A stretch of DNA of 64,000 nucleotides, taken from Sitta carolinensis. Its lineage: Eukaryota > Chordata > Aves > Passeriformes > Sittidae. The notes below the pieces were generated by a model. It was not told the origin of the DNA. It saw only the letters and a program-made list of their open reading frames with translations, and did no database searches. The DNA is taken from positions 133,353,125 through 133,417,124 of the forward strand of contig CM063284.1 in assembly GCA_032173965.1 (NCBI GenBank), in the 5' to 3' direction. Positions 12,642 through 25,700 of this stretch are shown piece by piece (the stretch's first letter is position 1; each line of letters opens with the position of its first letter). The position numbers and the translations under genes are program-made.

Positions 12642-15080
12642 AAATTTAAATTACATTAGGTCAAACTTTGGTACAATGTCCCAACAGTGCAATTCAATTA
12701 TGAAGCTTTTAGATGTGTCAAGAGAAGAAAGCTCAAGCCAGTGTACAAATTCTCGTGTGCAGACTCCAAGTACCAACACTACAGCCATCCTCCTGGTGTG
12801 TCAGAGGAAGGCTTCTTCCTGACCACTGCCACCGCTTGAGATCCCTCCTCCATAAAGCATGAGCACGTGGGGCACTAACAGGTTCACACAGCAGGCAAAC
12901 ATGGTCACCTTGCTGTTTGCCTTTCCAAAGGGATGTCTCCACAAAAAATTGGATGAAGAAAATGGTGCTTTAGCTCATAGCCCAGTCAAGTTGTGAATGT
13001 TTCTGCTGAGGGTGGGTTTAAGCAAGCTGGATGGAGCATGGGCATGGAGGGGATGGTACATAGCCTGTTCCACCACATCCATTGCAAAGATGGTGGGAGC
13101 AAGCAGAGCTTGGACAGGACCTGCTGTGCATGACTGCTGAATCCCCTTCTGCTAAATTTGTTGAAAGACATCTGAAGCTGACCTAGGATTTAAATAAGGC
13201 TTTAAATCACTTATACTCTTTTTAGTAAAAATTGCTAAACTATAATTATTTGAGGCTGTGCCAGGGAAGATCAGCAAATCAATATTAACTGGAATGTTAA
13301 CAATATCACCAGTGCCAGGTAAGAAAAGTATTTACACATCTGAGTAGCTGCATCCCTAATCAGCAATATAGCTGAGCACATGCTTAAAATACTTAATCAT
13401 GCTTAAAGGTGCTTTGCTAGATACCAATGAGAGTGTTCACATTCCCCACTTTGGTTAGTCAAGACCTTAGTAGAGCCAGAAACAAATATATTTAGATCAC
13501 AGCTCTGAGAACCAACCTCTGGAATAACTTGCTTAACAACTAGGTTCTGAGCAAAGAAAGTATATTCATAGAGTTCATGCTTCCTGTTCTCTGCCTTTTC
13601 CTGACACCTAATAAAAACATGAGAGTCTTTTGGGAAGGAAAAGAATGTTACTTAACCATCTACGTTTTTCACAGATTCATGTAAAAAAATGCATTCTGAT
13701 GGAATAAACTAAGCTATGACTTTATATAATGTCTTAGCCAATGGAACTAGAAAGGAAAGAGGGTTCATTAGAAATCTGGTGGAACGTGAACCTGCATTGA
13801 ACATGTATTGTCCCTGCAAGGTTTTTGTGTGACTGATGGTGTTCCCAGAGCTGAGAGCAACACTGATTCATCAAGGGCTGATCGAGAACTTCCCAAGAAG
13901 AACTTCTGCAGAAATGGAATGGGGAAACTGTCCCTTGCATGCTCCTGGGGCTCTCATTGTCAGACCCCTAGAGTATGCAGCCTCTCAAGAGTTCATGAAA
14001 AGAAAAATGTAGTATTAGTATTTCCAGGATAGGAAGAGCTACTAAGAGAGACTAGGACAGAAGACAGCTGGAAAATGAGAAATGGAACAATGACAAAGGA
14101 TAATGTAGATGGGTGTTATCATACAGTAAAGTACATTAATTTCCACAACCTGCAAATAACATTTAATTTAACATAATTTGCTTGTTTGTACAGCAAATTT
14201 AATTCCAGCTATCAAGTTACTCCATGTGCTCAAGTAGCAGAGCTATGTGGATATGCAGCAGGTAGATATCATCCTCCTCATGATTCACAGAGGTATTAAA
14301 ATGGTTTGGTGTAAGGGAATCTGGAGGAGTTTTATGTTTCTTTAGTGTGACACAGGCAATGACACACAAAATATCTGCACAAATAGAGAGCTTCTAGATG
14401 CTTACTGTCTTCTGAATAACCACGTGCAAGTTATTCGCTCTCCACAAGCCATGGAGGGATTCTCTGGATGAAGGTGCCAGACTGCAGAGACTATCTAGAG
14501 GCTCATTAGAAGAGAGGCAGTGCTGCCTGAACATCATCAAACCATTCCTAAATATGGTTTGCATGTCTCGGCATCTGGTGTTTCCTGTTCCAGTCCTGGA
14601 GCGTGGAGCAACTTGCATGGCTGAACAGAAGTCTGATGAGACCTTGGATGGCTCCATGCTGAGAAATGCATGGGTCACCTCTGCTTAGTAACCTTCAGCA
14701 TTTCTATAGTTAGGTCTCATTAGCTCAGGCTTGTGTTTGTGAACACAGTTCACAATATTTTCCTGGTATGTGTGGTCTCAGCCAGCAGCAGGTGTGGGAG
14801 CAGTGTGGGACAGTTCACACATCCCCGAGCCGTGTCTCTGGAACACAGTAGTAGTCTGAGCACCAAAGTCACCACAATGCTCCTCCTTCACTTGAACAGT
14901 CATTTCCCTTTGTTCTCACCACAGCGTCCCTTTCCTCAGCAAATCTTTCTGATTACTTCCCTTTCCTTCGTTAAATTCAATTGCTGAATATCGACTTCTA
15001 ATATCAATCTCTTCCTTAGCTGTAGCCTCACACTGAGTGTCCGCATCCGTCGCGTCCTGTGGATTCCGGCTTTTTTGCAG

Positions 15081-15342
15081 GACGGTGGCAGCTCAGGTGG
15101 CAGTAAAAGTGGCAATGAAGGCGACAGCCAGGGTGTCACTGAAGGTGCCAGTGAAGGTGCCAGTGAAGGCGCCAGTGAAGGTGCCAGTGGTGTCACTGAA
15201 GGGGTCGAGCGCATGAGTGCAGGTGTCATGAAGGGTCATGAGGCGCCAGTGAAGGTCGTGGTCACTGAAGGGTCTGGGCCAGTGAAGGCATGGTCAGAGC
15301 CAGTGAGAGGGAGCGCGGCGCTCCCGCCTGGCAGAGGCCGAG
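15081..15342 (+). other. Candidate unannotated exon made of 12-bp repeats
   Basis: A good 3' splice site (cggcttttttgcag, ending at 15,080) and a good 5' splice site (GCCGAG|gtacgt, GT at 15,343) bracket 262 nt that are open in the frame beginning GAC at 15,081. The translation is low-complexity, built of four-residue units of the G-A-S-E type, followed by less regular Gly/Val/Glu-rich sequence. It ends inside the start of the FZD6 CpG island. It could be an alternative 5' exon of FZD6, the end of an upstream transcript, or a chance pairing of splice-like sites around a tandem repeat. No start codon or homologue is identified. Confidence 0.25.
15084..15200. repeat. 12-bp tandem repeat (minisatellite)
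   Basis: About ten copies in strict 12-bp register with consensus GGTGCCAGTGAA. Copies at 15,144, 15,156 and 15,168 are nearly identical. Degenerate copies continue to about 15,300. A 12-bp period preserves reading frame, which is why long ORFs occur on both strands here. Confidence 0.9.
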
Positions 15343-15603
15343 GTACGTTTGGAAAAAACCCTCGGAATTGCTTCCAACGGCGGGACAGGTTCATGGCCCG
15401 ACACTTGAATGTCTGTAAATTGCCTTCAGAATTTTTACAGTGCCTTACAGAGATGTTTACGAAAACCCCAGTGCCGAGTCTGTTTGAAGGGTTTTTCACA
15501 CCTCTGTGTCTGCGCTACAGTCCCGGAGCCCTTCTCAGCCGGGGCTCCACCTGCATGCGAGGCGCGCTGGGACAACACGGACGGCTCGGGGCCGGGGCCG
15601 CAC

Positions 15604-15775
15604 GGCCGGGTCACTGCGCCCCGCGGCCCCGGCAGCCCCGGCAGCCCCGGCCGGGTCACTGCGCCCCGCGGCCCCGGCGGCCCCGGCAGCCCCGGCCGGG
15701 TCACTGCGCCCGCGGCCGGCGCCCCGGCAGCCCAGGCCGGTCACTGCGCCCGCGGCCCCGGCGCCCGGCCGGCCC
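15604..15775. repeat. 45-bp GC-rich minisatellite in the FZD6 promoter
   Basis: The marker gtcact recurs at 15,610, 15,655, 15,700 and 15,740, giving periods of 45, 45 and 40 bp. Each unit is a GGTCACTGCG start followed by repeated cggccccgg-type blocks. It lies inside the CpG island, just upstream of the probable first exon. Confidence 0.9.
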
Positions 15776-15799
15776 CCGCCGTCGCCACCGGCCCCGCCG

Positions 15800-15889
15800 G
15801 GGCGGGAAGGTGCGGCCGCCCCGCCCCGCCCGCCAGACGCCACATCCTGCAGGTGCCGCGGGGCGGCCATCGCGGAGGGGCCGCTGCTG
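15800..15889 (+). other. FZD6: Candidate non-coding exon 1 of FZD6 (5' end unknown)
   Basis: CTGCTG|gtgagt at 15,889/15,890 is a strong donor at the core of the CpG island. Paired with the acceptor at 16,381 it would remove a 492-nt intron. FZD6 normally has a non-coding first exon. The start given is only a guess. A weaker alternative donor is cccg|gtgagg near 15,990. Confidence 0.4.
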
Positions 15890-16381
15890 GTGAGTGCGGC
15901 GGGCAGCGAGCCGGGCTCCGTCCCGTCCCGGGGAGCAGCGACTCCAGCTCGGAGCGTTGCCGCGGGGCGGCCGCCGGGAGGCGGGTCCCGGTGAGGGGGC
16001 GGCGGGGCGCGGCCCGGGCGTGGCGGGGATGCGGCGCCGGGGCCGCGCCCGGCGAGCCCCGTGTCCTGGGCCGCCTGCACTGCCGGGCCCGCGGGCGCCG
16101 CTTCGCAGGGCGGGGCTGGGAACGGGGCATTGGGAGCGGCGGCGGCTCCGGGGCCCGGGCGGGAGCGGGGGGCGAACGCGGCGCTCCCGGAGCGCGGCTG
16201 CGCCGAGCCGCGGCCCCGGCGGGGTGTGTGGGGTCGGGGAGGGGCCGCGGGGGCACCGGCCCGGCCGGAGCCGCCCTCTCGCTTGTAGGCCGGCCGGCAG
16301 GCCGAGCTCGGCCTTCGCACGGGGGGTCGCGGTCGGGTTGCTTCTGCGCTTCACTTCTCTGTCCTGGCTTTGCACGTACAG

Positions 16382-16579
16382 GCTCGAAGAAGGGATTTAG
16401 CAAAGTCGCGCTCAGCTAAAATGGGGCAATAGCTAAAGCAGCCCTGAGGAGTCTGATTGTGTGCCTTACTGCCTTGCGCTGGAGCCAGCAGAGGAAGATG
16501 CGTGTTTTTATCCTGGTGTAACGCCGGTCTGTCTAACTACTGAACAGAGCGATGTGCTGAAGTTGGAGATCCTGACAAA
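16382..16579 (+). other. FZD6: FZD6 5' UTR part of exon 2, with three short upstream ORFs
   Basis: A long pyrimidine tract and ttgcacgtacag make a good acceptor ending at 16,381. A second possible acceptor (actactgaacag) ends at 16,547. The leader holds three small upstream ORFs before the main start: ATG at 16,421 (3 codons, stop at 16,430), ATG at 16,498 (7 codons, stop at 16,519) and ATG at 16,552 (2 codons, stop at 16,558). Such uORFs commonly reduce initiation at the main ATG, but whether they act here is inference. If the 16,547 acceptor is used, only the third is retained. Confidence 0.55.
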
Positions 16580-16759
16580 ATGGGAGCACTTGTGTTCACT
16601 GCGACCTGCAGTTTACTTCTAGCTCTGGTGCAAGGGCACAGCTTATTCACGTGTGAGCCAATTACTATTTCCAGATGTTCAGGAATGCCTTACAATATGA
16701 CTTTTTTCCCAAACATCATGGGACACTATGATCAGGACACAGCTGCTCGCAAAATGGAC
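16580..16759 (+). CDS. FZD6: FZD6 first coding exon: signal peptide and start of CRD
   Basis: Encodes residues 1-60 and ends in phase 0 at AAAATGGAC|gtaagt. It holds the hydrophobic signal peptide (about 1-19), the first two CRD cysteines (C25 in FTCEP and C33) and the N-glycosylation sequon NMT at 39-41, conserved across Frizzleds. Confidence 0.96.
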
Positions 16760-19700
16760 GTAAGTTCTCCCACCCCTTCCCCCCGATAGTATGTAACAGA
16801 AAGGTCATTAAGAAATTTTTTGGGGTACCTGTTGCACTGAATGACAAGGTTGCTGATGTTTCTTCAGAGTGTTCTAGAGCTCCCTGATTGTATAAACACT
16901 ATGTAAGGGAGCTCTCGACTTCCTCCCTCCACCCTGCCTTGGATCCTGTGTTAGAGTGGAAGAGGAATGGGTGTAGCACGGCAGTGTGGCTATTCAGAGC
17001 ATTTTGGCAGAGGTGATCACATACAGCTCAGGCACCTTGCTGTTATACAATTGTTGAAATTCTCAGGGGAAGTAGTATATATCCTGGCCTTCCTGAACTT
17101 AATGCAAAAATCGCGTGTAGAAGATGCTCTTTGCTTCTCTCTCACCTTACATATACTAAGGAGAAGCACCTGAAGTTGTTAGCCCTATTCTGCATCGTGG
17201 CTTTTGCATTCTGTTGTCTTCTGTCTGGATGCTGAAACTTCTGACTGAAAGAACAACTTCACTCTTTTAAACTGAAAATAAGCACTTTTCTTACCTGAAC
17301 TGACTGAAAGTGTGTCTCCTCTGAGAACATGCCATGTTTTGGAAAGGCTTTGCCCGTAGCAATACCTGTAAAGGGCGAGAGCCTCTCTCTGGGTGAGAGG
17401 CTTGTAAAACAAGTTTTAAACCTGTTTTAATAATGACTTTTCAGTGGTAAGAGGAGGGGGAAAATCTTAACACGGGTCTTTAAAAGCTCAGTGTCTTGTG
17501 CTATGCAGAGAGTGAAACAGAAGTGAGGTGAACATCAAGTTTCTGTTTAGAAAAAAATATATGTGATGTTTGAGTTACTGCTACTAAAATCTTATTTGCA
17601 TATTCTTTACTGAGCTTGGAGGAGGAGCTTGGTTCAGCTGCCAAAACATGTTTTTAGTGTTGCTTGATATAATCATGATTCCCTGGTTTTGGCTGCCAGT
17701 TGCTGGCCTGGAATAACGCAGGCTTTGGTCTCACATTGTTTTTGTCAGCCCGGTGTAGATGTATGGGAAATTCTGGTGTCAAATTTTAAGCCATCTATTT
17801 GCAAGCAACTGAATTTGACTGCAGATCCCTGACGAATTGAGGGCTTTTTAGTCGGATGGCAGGCTGTAGGCTTCAGTTGTGAACTGTGCAGTGCTTCTCC
17901 AGTCATCACTTTTCAGGAATGCTTCCTACAGTGTCTGCCACTTTATCTCCTCAGGTATGCTGCTGCTTCTTGGTGTGTGTTAACTGCAACCGTTGAGCCA
18001 GCGCTTGTCAGTATTTGTGCCTTCCAGTCATGCTGCTGTTAGGGCAGAGAGACCACAGGGCCATTTTTATTATGTTGCTATGACTGACTTTTCTCAGCTG
18101 TCAGTAACTTGTGCCTAGTGCATGTGTGGAGGGAGTTCCTTATGGAAAGTATTCATGGCTTACCTTACATGTAGCTACCTACCTTCTTGTATAGCTATTT
18201 CATTTAAAATTGTGTGGTAGTGAGAAGTTTGTTTGTTTTCTCTCTTTTTCCATCCTGTCACCCTTATAACCTGACTACTATAGTGTTGGTTCTCTACTCA
18301 TCCAGCTGGCTGGGTGGCTGCGGGGAACAACAAGTGTTCTAAACAAGTAATAAACAAGTGTTTATTAGGATTTGATTTGCCTATGCTTTGATTTGCTTCC
18401 TAGTCTTCTGTCATTCCCATTGCCTGGTCTCTTAATTTGGTATTCCTAACTACTTGGCACTGTGCAGACATTTCTGAACTGCCTCTTGTGTCATGGTCTG
18501 CCTTGATTTGTGGTCCAGCAGTGATGATGGATTACATGGTAAAAGTGAATTTTTAACACGGCTGCTTTACAGGTGGAAGGGTCTTTGCTCCCATTCTGTA
18601 TGAAGTTTGCATTGAATGCATTGCTAACATTAAGATTCAGAATTAATATGGTAAAAGCTTATGGTGGTTCATTGCTGGGCCTTCTTTCTGAGAGGAACCA
18701 GTGTGTACCAGTGACACATATTTTGATGTCATTCTTCATGTCATTCAGTAATGGTGCCAGTTTGTCCATAGATGATTTCAACAGAGAATCTTCTCAGGAT
18801 TGTTAAAGGGTTCTGTGTTTCAGGGGACTTAGTGTTGCAGCAGGGGAGGAGGAGGAGTCACTCACTTCTGGAATAGTGTTTAATTTCAGTTTGCAGCCAT
18901 AACAAGACAGCAGGTTAGGAGGTGGAGGAGACTTCTGTTGTTTTAAGAGCTTGAATATTTTTGTAGTTTTCAGTCCAAACTTCATTCATACCAAAGAAAG
19001 AATTTTAATAGCATGTTTTCACTCTACAGGAGTGCTTTCTTTTGATCCTCAGTAGAAATGCTTAAAGGCTTTCTTTTTTAATTCTGTCTTGCTCTTTACC
19101 CTCCCCTCCCCTGCCTGTTCTCAAAATTCGGCATGAGATTTACATCTTCACATGTAAGGTTTCACAGGGTTTTGAGGTTGAGGCCTGCAGTATTTTGCTC
19201 CCTGTGTCATAACTGACTTTGAGTAAGATGCTTGATCATGCAATCCTAAGAAACAAGGTAGAGATTTCTTCCAGAAATCAAAAATAATTTGTGCAGAGAG
19301 AGCCCTAATGTTAATCCAGTTTTATGTTTTTGTCTCCTCTAAGAATTTTTGGGGAATTTATTCCCCAGAAGGACCAAGATTTGTCAAGGGGACAAGTCTC
19401 ACCTCAAGGTGAAGCTCACTCTCCAGAACAGTGGTAACTCACAATGCCCTATTCTGAAGGCTCTACACGTGTGTTCTGTTGCAAGGGAGTGTTGTATAGT
19501 CAGAAGACCTCTGCTGGGAATGTGTTAAATTGGTATTTCTGAATGGTGTCTTCATAGTAATCCTCCAGGAGAGGATGATGTGGAGCTACTGTCTCAGGTA
19601 GTGGTTGTCTTCAGGAAAGCAGTGATACATGGTCTTACAGTTCTGCCTCATGTATCAGATGTTCATAATTATATGCTGTAAACCGGAACACTGAAGCACT

Positions 19701-22700
19701 AGCGCAGGAAGATGAGTCAGTCCTAGGTCCTCTGTTATGGATGCTCTGGCTAGTGAGGATAGTCCCTCTGGGATTTTGTTTTCTTCAATAAAAAAATATG
19801 TAATTTTCAGTTGCTCCCTCCATTCACATATTTATTATTTAGTTTAATTCTGAGCTTTCAACTTGACGGACTGAGTTTTGGCTTCTTGAGTTTTATTTTA
19901 TATTTGGATTAGTTTTGTTTACACAACAAATGGTGGCTTTAGGAAAGTAAAACCACATGGTTTTGTGGTGTGAAGTTTTGTGTATGTTTGCTAAACAGCT
20001 GCACGGCTGTGAAATCTGATTATTTGCAGATGCCTACCATCTCTAGAAACTGTATCTCAAAACAGTTTATCAGTAACTGCTCTTGTTACTACTAATTCAG
20101 GTTGGGAGGTGGAAGATCTAGGGTCTGGCTGATGAGGAAAATAAGTGGACATAGCAGAAGATTGTTCATTACAGCTGGACTTAAATAGGGGTAACTCCCC
20201 TCGTGGTCATCCACAAAAACAAGTAATTTCGAATTCCAAAGTAATTCCTACTTTAACTATCCTGAATAGGTTGTCAATTGACGGCATTATTCCATCAAGG
20301 CAGAGAGTTACTGTGTTGTAATTTACATTCATATCTCTTAATCTAATCTGCTGCAGTTCTGGAATGTCTCCACAGGAGACAAGCCCTTAAGACTTCCTGA
20401 TGTGGGCAAGATCCACAGGTCTGCAGAAGCGCAAAGGGGAAAGGCTTGCCAGTGAATTTTTAGAGCAGACTATAGAAAACACTGGAGAATGTTGCCCAGA
20501 GAACAATGAAGTACCTCAGAGAGACTGAAAAAATGATTCAGTAGTGAGTTTTCCATACACTTCTGAGTCCACGTCCGTGTGCCAGAATAGGTGTGTGCGT
20601 GGCTATGGAGGGTTAAGTACAGCTGGCTGCAGCAGTGGCAGAAGTTGTGTGAGAACTGGGGTCGGTCTAAACGTTTAGAGGGGCTTAAAAATACCTTCAG
20701 AAGTTTAACACTGAAGTTGCACAAGTTAGAATTTGTAATATAATGGCTTCATTTGCTTCCACTAAATCCAAATTTACAGTTAATTCAATATAACGATATT
20801 TAAAAAAACCTGCAAACCTGGTGTTTGCAAACTTAAATTGGTACACGTGTGTGTGTGTACACACGGGAAGGAAAAAGCTGTCTACAATTGTAGGCTGGCA
20901 GTTTTGGGGAAATGAGTGCTGTTTTGTGAAAAGGTTATTATGGCAGGAGCCTGCAAAGTAGCGCAGGTGTGAATTTACTTAATCTCTAGAGACAGTCATC
21001 TTTGCTTCTGGCTTGTACTCCACACAACCACTAGTACTTTAAACCTGAAGCTTTAATCTCAGCATCTTTTAGGAAAACAGTCAATGTTCTTGATCTGCTT
21101 GGAGTTATGTTTTGTCCCTGGTGCTGCCTCAGACCCTAAAGTGGAGAAATGTGTGCAGCAGTGTGGACATTGACCCAATGGAGTAAGCACAAAGGAGTCT
21201 TTGGTTCATATTTTGTTTGTAACATTTTTGTTGTCTCTTTACCATGGTACTAAGGAGCAGGGAAGGCTTTTGTAAAAACGTGGTACATTTAGAACATCAT
21301 GTGTTACTGTGTACAAACTCAGGTAACTTTTCTACATTCTCAGAATGTAGTGGATGTCACAAAATATTGTGGAGATGAAACAGCTAAATTAATGCTTGTT
21401 AAATGGAAGTTAGCAGATGCCAAAGTATTTTTTTAGATACTTCATACGGATCAAAGGAAGCACAAGGCAGTACAACTGACTTCTCTGCTGGTTATGTCTC
21501 AAGAAGTATGGAATAGTTGTACATGAGTAATTCTTTTGAGCATCAGCATGGAAGTTGCAGAAAATCATTGACTAAGGGTTTGAAAATGTGAATTATCAGT
21601 GTAATTTTGTAAAATACCATAAAAAATTGGGATGTGTGATCATTTTTTCTGCTCTCTTGCTCTCAGGTATTCCAAAGAAACGTACATCATGTTTAGTTCT
21701 TAGAGAGGTGCTTATAGCAACATTCATAAATCATTTTTGCTAATTCCTATGGGTACAGTAAGTTACAGCCACTAAAAAAGTGTTTGTTACCTGTAGTACT
21801 GAGGCCCTTCAAGCGTGATTGGCTCGTGCAGATTGACTGAAAGCAGAGAGGCCAATGTGTAATCCCATTACCCTGGCTCTAAGCGTATCAGTCACCCACA
21901 AAATCTGCTGCTGCTTTCTCTAAGCGGCAGGACTTGTCCACTTGATAATGTGAATAGCACTGCCTTGCTCTTTCTTCTGCCAGGATGCTGTTTAGCATGC
22001 ATGGGGGTCCAAAGTAACGCATGCTTGACAAAGAGATGGTAGCTCTTGGAGATGGTGTTTACAGTGTGATTCCAAGAGCCTCTTCTTTATCCATCTTCAG
22101 AGGCTATGCCTACACTAGCGAGTAGCTTGGTGTTACAGGTGTGGGTTGCTAGGTGAAGTTGTCAGCACGCTTCTTACCTGTCTGCTGCCTGAGATGGAGG
22201 AGTTTTACTCTGGGTTAGATGTTGGCCAGTCTCACTGTGCATGAGGTCTGAAGCTGGCCTGTGGAAGGCTGTCTTGCAGATCTTTGTCAGCAGCAGACTT
22301 CTGAGAAATACCATGGTATCTTGTTTGTCTCCTTCAGATGTCTGTCCCTTCTTCAGTGCCCTGGTTAATGTTCAAGTGTAGCTGCAAGCTGTTGGTGGTT
22401 TCTTAGTATTGCTGTGCAGCCCTTTTGTCTCCAATTCCTTCTTCTCTGCACTCAAATCTGCAGTTACTAGTTAAATCAAGGCAGTGATGGACTTAGTCCT
22501 GTGGCTGTAGCCTACTCCTAGAGGACACCTATGGATGAATGGAACAGCTTCCCTGAAACTATTTATATAGAGAAGGAAAACAGGCACAGAGCTAGGAAGT
22601 TTCTAACTACTTTGCCTTTAGTGATAGGAGGCAGTTAGGGCTTGGGAGCTGAGCTGTCAGCTGAGAGTACATCGTCCTTGGAGTTAGAGAAAGTCAGCAG

Positions 22701-25700
22701 TGGCTACAAAGCTTTGAGACACAGGTGCAATTTCCATGTTGTCTTAGTGTTTTTATGGAAGTAGCTGCTGCCCAGTGGAATCTTGTGAACTTTACCTGGT
22801 CATTAGCAAAACCTAGCATTAGATTAGGTAGGATAGGTCTGCTGAGGGTGATGTGGTGACCATGATTTTGAAGGTTATCTTCACACATCTTTCTTTGAAT
22901 AGAAGGCAAGTAGAACAAAATTGTATGTTGTCATGTACTGGTGGTCCATACTGTCTGCCCTCTGCTGCCTGTGAGCTGTCAAACTGCATGGGATCAACAA
23001 CTGGGTAAGAACTCACACCCTGTGCATTGGCCCATGGCAGCTCTGGCAACAGCACCTGGATTGTATTGAAGTATTTGGTGAACCACAGTACTTTGTGGGA
23101 TATCTTTGCAAGGCTCATGATGTTTGTGTCATCTACAAATCTAGCCCAGGTATGTCAGAGGATCCTGATGTCCTTCTGAAGTGAGCTTTGTGGTGTTCAG
23201 GTGTGAGATGCCCTTTGTCCAAAGTGCTGCATGGGTCAGGAGGCTGGATGGAGCTTGGGCCCTTGTTGGGTGCTGGTGGAGGTGGAATCCAGGCTTAGTT
23301 TTCCATTTGAAGGATGGATGTTCAGGGTGACAACTTGGCTACAAGATGTTACTTATGCTTTCATTGATAAAGACTATAAAAAGCAAATGGTCCAGAAAAT
23401 GACCACATTGGATGGGAAATGGTCAAATGTCCATGGTTTCTTTTCTAGTTTGACAGTGCAAAGATTAAAGCTGACAATTTCTAAAACTACTATTATGTAA
23501 TCTCTTCAGTTCTCTATTGCATTCCAAAGGAGGTAGGAGCAGCTGCACCACAAAATTTGCTGCTATTTTCTGTCTCTTAGTGTTGACTGTTGATTCACCA
23601 GCTCTTAGGGGCAAACATAGTTTCTTTGTCACATTTTGGGTATTTTTGTGTCTTTTCTGTGTATTTGCATGCATCTGTGTTTGCTGTAATACATTGGTAA
23701 TTTGCCTGCCAGAGAAACAGGTGCATATGTCTATCTTCTTCTTCTGAGCTGTGTAGTGTAGATGAGTGGAGACTTGCTTGTTTTCTGCTTAGCTATTGGG
23801 AGTGGTGTGCAGGGGGTGTGCAAGAGCTATGTAAGTAGCTACTGTAAATGGGGGGAGAGAGGCCTGAATGATCAATCTGTGTAGGACAGTAAGAATGTCC
23901 TCTTACTGAAGATACCTCTCTAGACAAGAGCTTCCTGGGAGAAAAGAAAAAAATCCACCTTTCCTGTACTTAAACTTCTGGTAGATCAAGTTATTTCAGA
24001 GAATAACCACATCCTTCCAAGTTTGGCTCATGCCCAGAGGGCCTGCATAACCAGATTTCTTTAGTTTCAGTAGCTACTCCCACAAAGCACTTGGTGGCCA
24101 AACTCTCCATACAGCTGTCCTGCACACAAAATTAAAAGCATTAATTTTCTGGAGAGGGACTGTACCCATCCAGCCTCATGGTGACCTAGCAATATCCATT
24201 TGCTAGGATGCCATGTCCCTGCTACATATTGTTTCACATGAGCTAATGCTCTTGCAAGGAAGGTACAAGGTGCACAATTCTAAGAATCCAGTTGGGTGGG
24301 AATCTCACTTGGGATTATACCCGGAGCTGCAAACAGAACATTAAATGTCAAAAATTAACATGACCCACAAATCATAACATGGCAGGGAGAAAGAAGAGGT
24401 GGCCTTGAGTTTTTAGAACAGGAGAAATAGGGAGGATAATGAGGGGAATGTCACCAAGATGAGCACTGTGGGATAAAATAAAGAAACAGTGTGTAATGCA
24501 GGCATTCAAAGTATGATGAACTGGAAACAGTGAAAGCAGAAGACAAAGGTAATGATTGCAGATGCTGAGGCAAATGACTGCAGCTTCATGGGCTTCAGCT
24601 GGGTCAGATGGCTTGTGCATGCCTGACTGACATCTCCTACATCATAACAAAATTGGGTTTTTTAAAGACTGCTTAAAAATGCATGAAGTAGGCAAGAAAG
24701 AAATGGTGCAGGTTTACTACTCTCATAGCTTGGGCTGTGCTGTTGTGCTGAAGTGTGTCTCCACACTCAGAGAGAGGGGAAGCATGAATTTGGATGAGTT
24801 TCAGAACCAGAGCAGTAATGACTTCTGAATTTCTTAGAAATGAGGGGCTTTTTTAAAGATAAGACAGTCTATCAACATTATTATAGGTAATCCTTTACAC
24901 TGAATTCTGCACAAAATGTTTAACAATAAATCCCATTACTCCTGTAACACATGGCAAATAAATGGAGAATTTAAGATTTGAGATTCTTATGCTACCACAG
25001 TCCAGATGTAATGAAGCTCTTCTAGATTTCAGATGTCTGAGGGCCTGCAGTATACCTTCCTTCAGTTAACTTATAAATGTCTGTCTTTTGTGCTCTATCT
25101 AGTTTACAGAAAAACTAAATGAGATACAATGTATAACTGAAAATCTTTTTACAAAGAGTTCAGTTCTGTAACACTTGGGAAAAAGCTCTCGTGTTTGTTA
25201 AGGACTATAAATTGCAGAGACTGGGATATCTGTAATTTAGGTCAGGCTGTAATTTAGGTTAGAACAAAGAATGCAGTGAATTTTTATAATAAGCTATTTT
25301 GAAAAGTATTTGAAATACTTGTACTTTAGTTTGCTTCAGATAGTGAGATGTAATATTCCTGTTTATATGGTTTATAACATTTTCTATAGTTAAAAATATA
25401 GGTATATATGTATTTTTATTTTGGATGTGAAGATACTTAAAGGGAAAATATGGAATTAAGATGTTTTACTACAGAAAGAAGTTCTGTTGCCAGATGCTTG
25501 CATGGGCCATTCACTTGAGTTGGAGTTGGTCCTAGTGAGTCCCTTCCAACTCAGAATATTCTGTGACTCTGTATAGTTAATACAAAAGCATTCAGTATGT
25601 ATAAAAGTAAAAAAGCAGAATAGCCTGCTTTATCCTTCTGTGTCTGTGTCCATTTATACTGTCAATGGCAACTTCAGTGCCAAGGTGTCATGTTGGAGTA

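Larger units (their letters stand above)
10966..15080. other. Intergenic DNA upstream of FZD6
   Basis: No coding gene is supported. Scattered ORFs of 60-94 codons on both strands lack family features. The CTCF-like site and the perfect hairpin listed separately are the only structured items seen. Confidence 0.4.
15305..16345 (+). promoter_or_regulatory. FZD6: CpG island promoter of FZD6
   Basis: About 1 kb of very GC- and CpG-rich DNA immediately precedes the FZD6 first coding exon. It has clustered GC boxes (for example ccgccccgccccgcc near 15,815) and no clear TATA box, as expected for a housekeeping-style promoter. The long ORFs on both strands through it reflect the lack of AT-rich stop codons, not genes. 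The transcription start cannot be fixed from sequence; a position near 15,790-15,860 is plausible given the donor at 15,890. Confidence 0.8.

Noticed and set aside
1..15080. BAALC coding exons
   Set aside because: I looked for its conserved C-terminal segment in the translations and found no match.
15409..16419. Plus-strand ORF of 336 codons and several 160-260 codon ORFs on both strands across the FZD6 CpG island
   Set aside because: GC-rich DNA lacks AT-rich stop codons, the frames are Ala/Gly/Pro/Arg low complexity, and they overlap on opposite strands.
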